DNA of 6,003 bases, from positions 1-6,003 of the forward strand of contig CAITOG010000046.1 of NCBI GenBank assembly GCA_903893955.1, in the 5' to 3' direction. This DNA is from an uncultured Actinomycetes bacterium (GTDB lineage Bacteria; Actinomycetota; Acidimicrobiia; Acidimicrobiales; RAAP-2). Both the position numbers and the translations under genes were made by a program. Every line of letters starts with the position of its first letter. Positions within the stretch are counted from its first letter, which is position 1. A model generated the notes under the pieces. That model saw only the letters and a program-made list of their open reading frames with translations. It ran no database searches and was not told the DNA's origin. Below are positions 5,869 through 6,003 of this stretch, piece by piece.

Positions 5869-6003
5869 ATGAGCTTCGACGAGAGACTGGCACGCCTCGA
5901 GGCCTATGAGGCGATCCGCCAGCTCGCCTCGCACTACGCCGTCTTCGTCGACACCCGCGATCTCGACGCCCTGGCAGAACTCTTCGTCCCCGATGTCGAG
6001 GTC
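5869..6003 (+). CDS. SnoaL/NTF2-like domain protein, N-terminal fragment cut by window edge
   Basis: Forty-five codons are visible and the frame is open to the last base. The opening pattern, EAYEAIRQLASHYAVFVDTR followed by DLDALAELFVPDVEV, is typical of the first two helices of the SnoaL-like (NTF2 superfamily) cone-shaped alpha+beta barrel. In that family an I/L-rich helix, a Tyr, and a D-x-D-x-L-A-x-L-F-x-P-D signature precede the first strand. Full members are usually about 130-170 residues, so most of the gene lies outside. Members include dehydratases, isomerases, polyketide cyclases and many uncharacterised ligand-binding proteins; no specific reaction can be assigned. It is divergent from the hydrolase with 80 bp between start codons. 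The start is the first ATG, placed 6 nt after a -10-like box. Confidence 0.82.
   Translation, partial: MSFDERLARLEAYEAIRQLASHYAVFVDTRDLDALAELFVPDVEV

Overview
This is a high-GC window with very short gene spacing, ATG/GTG starts and probable leaderless starts. Together these point to an actinobacterium. An Acidimicrobiia-like lineage is possible, but that is a guess from protein style and not shown by any marker here. There are no RNA genes, insertion sequences, CRISPR arrays or transfer signs, and coding density is near 98%.

Layout. (1) Positions 1-639, minus strand: uracil phosphoribosyltransferase (upp), which runs off the left edge a few codons before its expected stop. (2) Positions 640-695: a 56-bp divergent promoter region. 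(3) Positions 696-4917, plus strand: a three-gene operon of a MarR-family regulator and two full-size ABC exporter half-transporters. The genes are joined by 4-nt and 1-nt overlaps (GTGA and TGATG). (4) Positions 4895-4915: an 8-bp-stem hairpin covering the end of the second ABC gene. (5) Positions 4922-5788, minus strand: an alpha/beta hydrolase converging on the operon with a 4-nt gap. (6) Positions 5789-5868: an 80-bp divergent promoter region. (7) Positions 5869-6003, plus strand: the first 45 codons of a SnoaL/NTF2-like protein, cut by the right edge.

How the genes work together. The MarR protein most likely controls its own operon. The two ABC proteins almost certainly form a heterodimeric exporter with one degenerate and one complete ATP site. 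The first subunit has Asp in place of the catalytic Glu and Asp in place of the Q-loop Gln, but a perfect LSGGQ. The second has intact Walker B Glu and Q-loop Gln, but an LSAGE signature. When the two NBDs pair, all weak motifs fall in one site and all intact motifs in the other. This is the known design of asymmetric multidrug-type heterodimeric exporters. The substrate cannot be read from the sequence. upp (pyrimidine salvage) and the hydrolase/SnoaL pair look like independent neighbours.

I found no convincing undescribed system. The points most worth a second look are the motif asymmetry with the Q-loop Asp, the glycine-rich tail on the second ABC subunit, and the repeated -10/6-nt/ATG arrangement that suggests leaderless transcripts.
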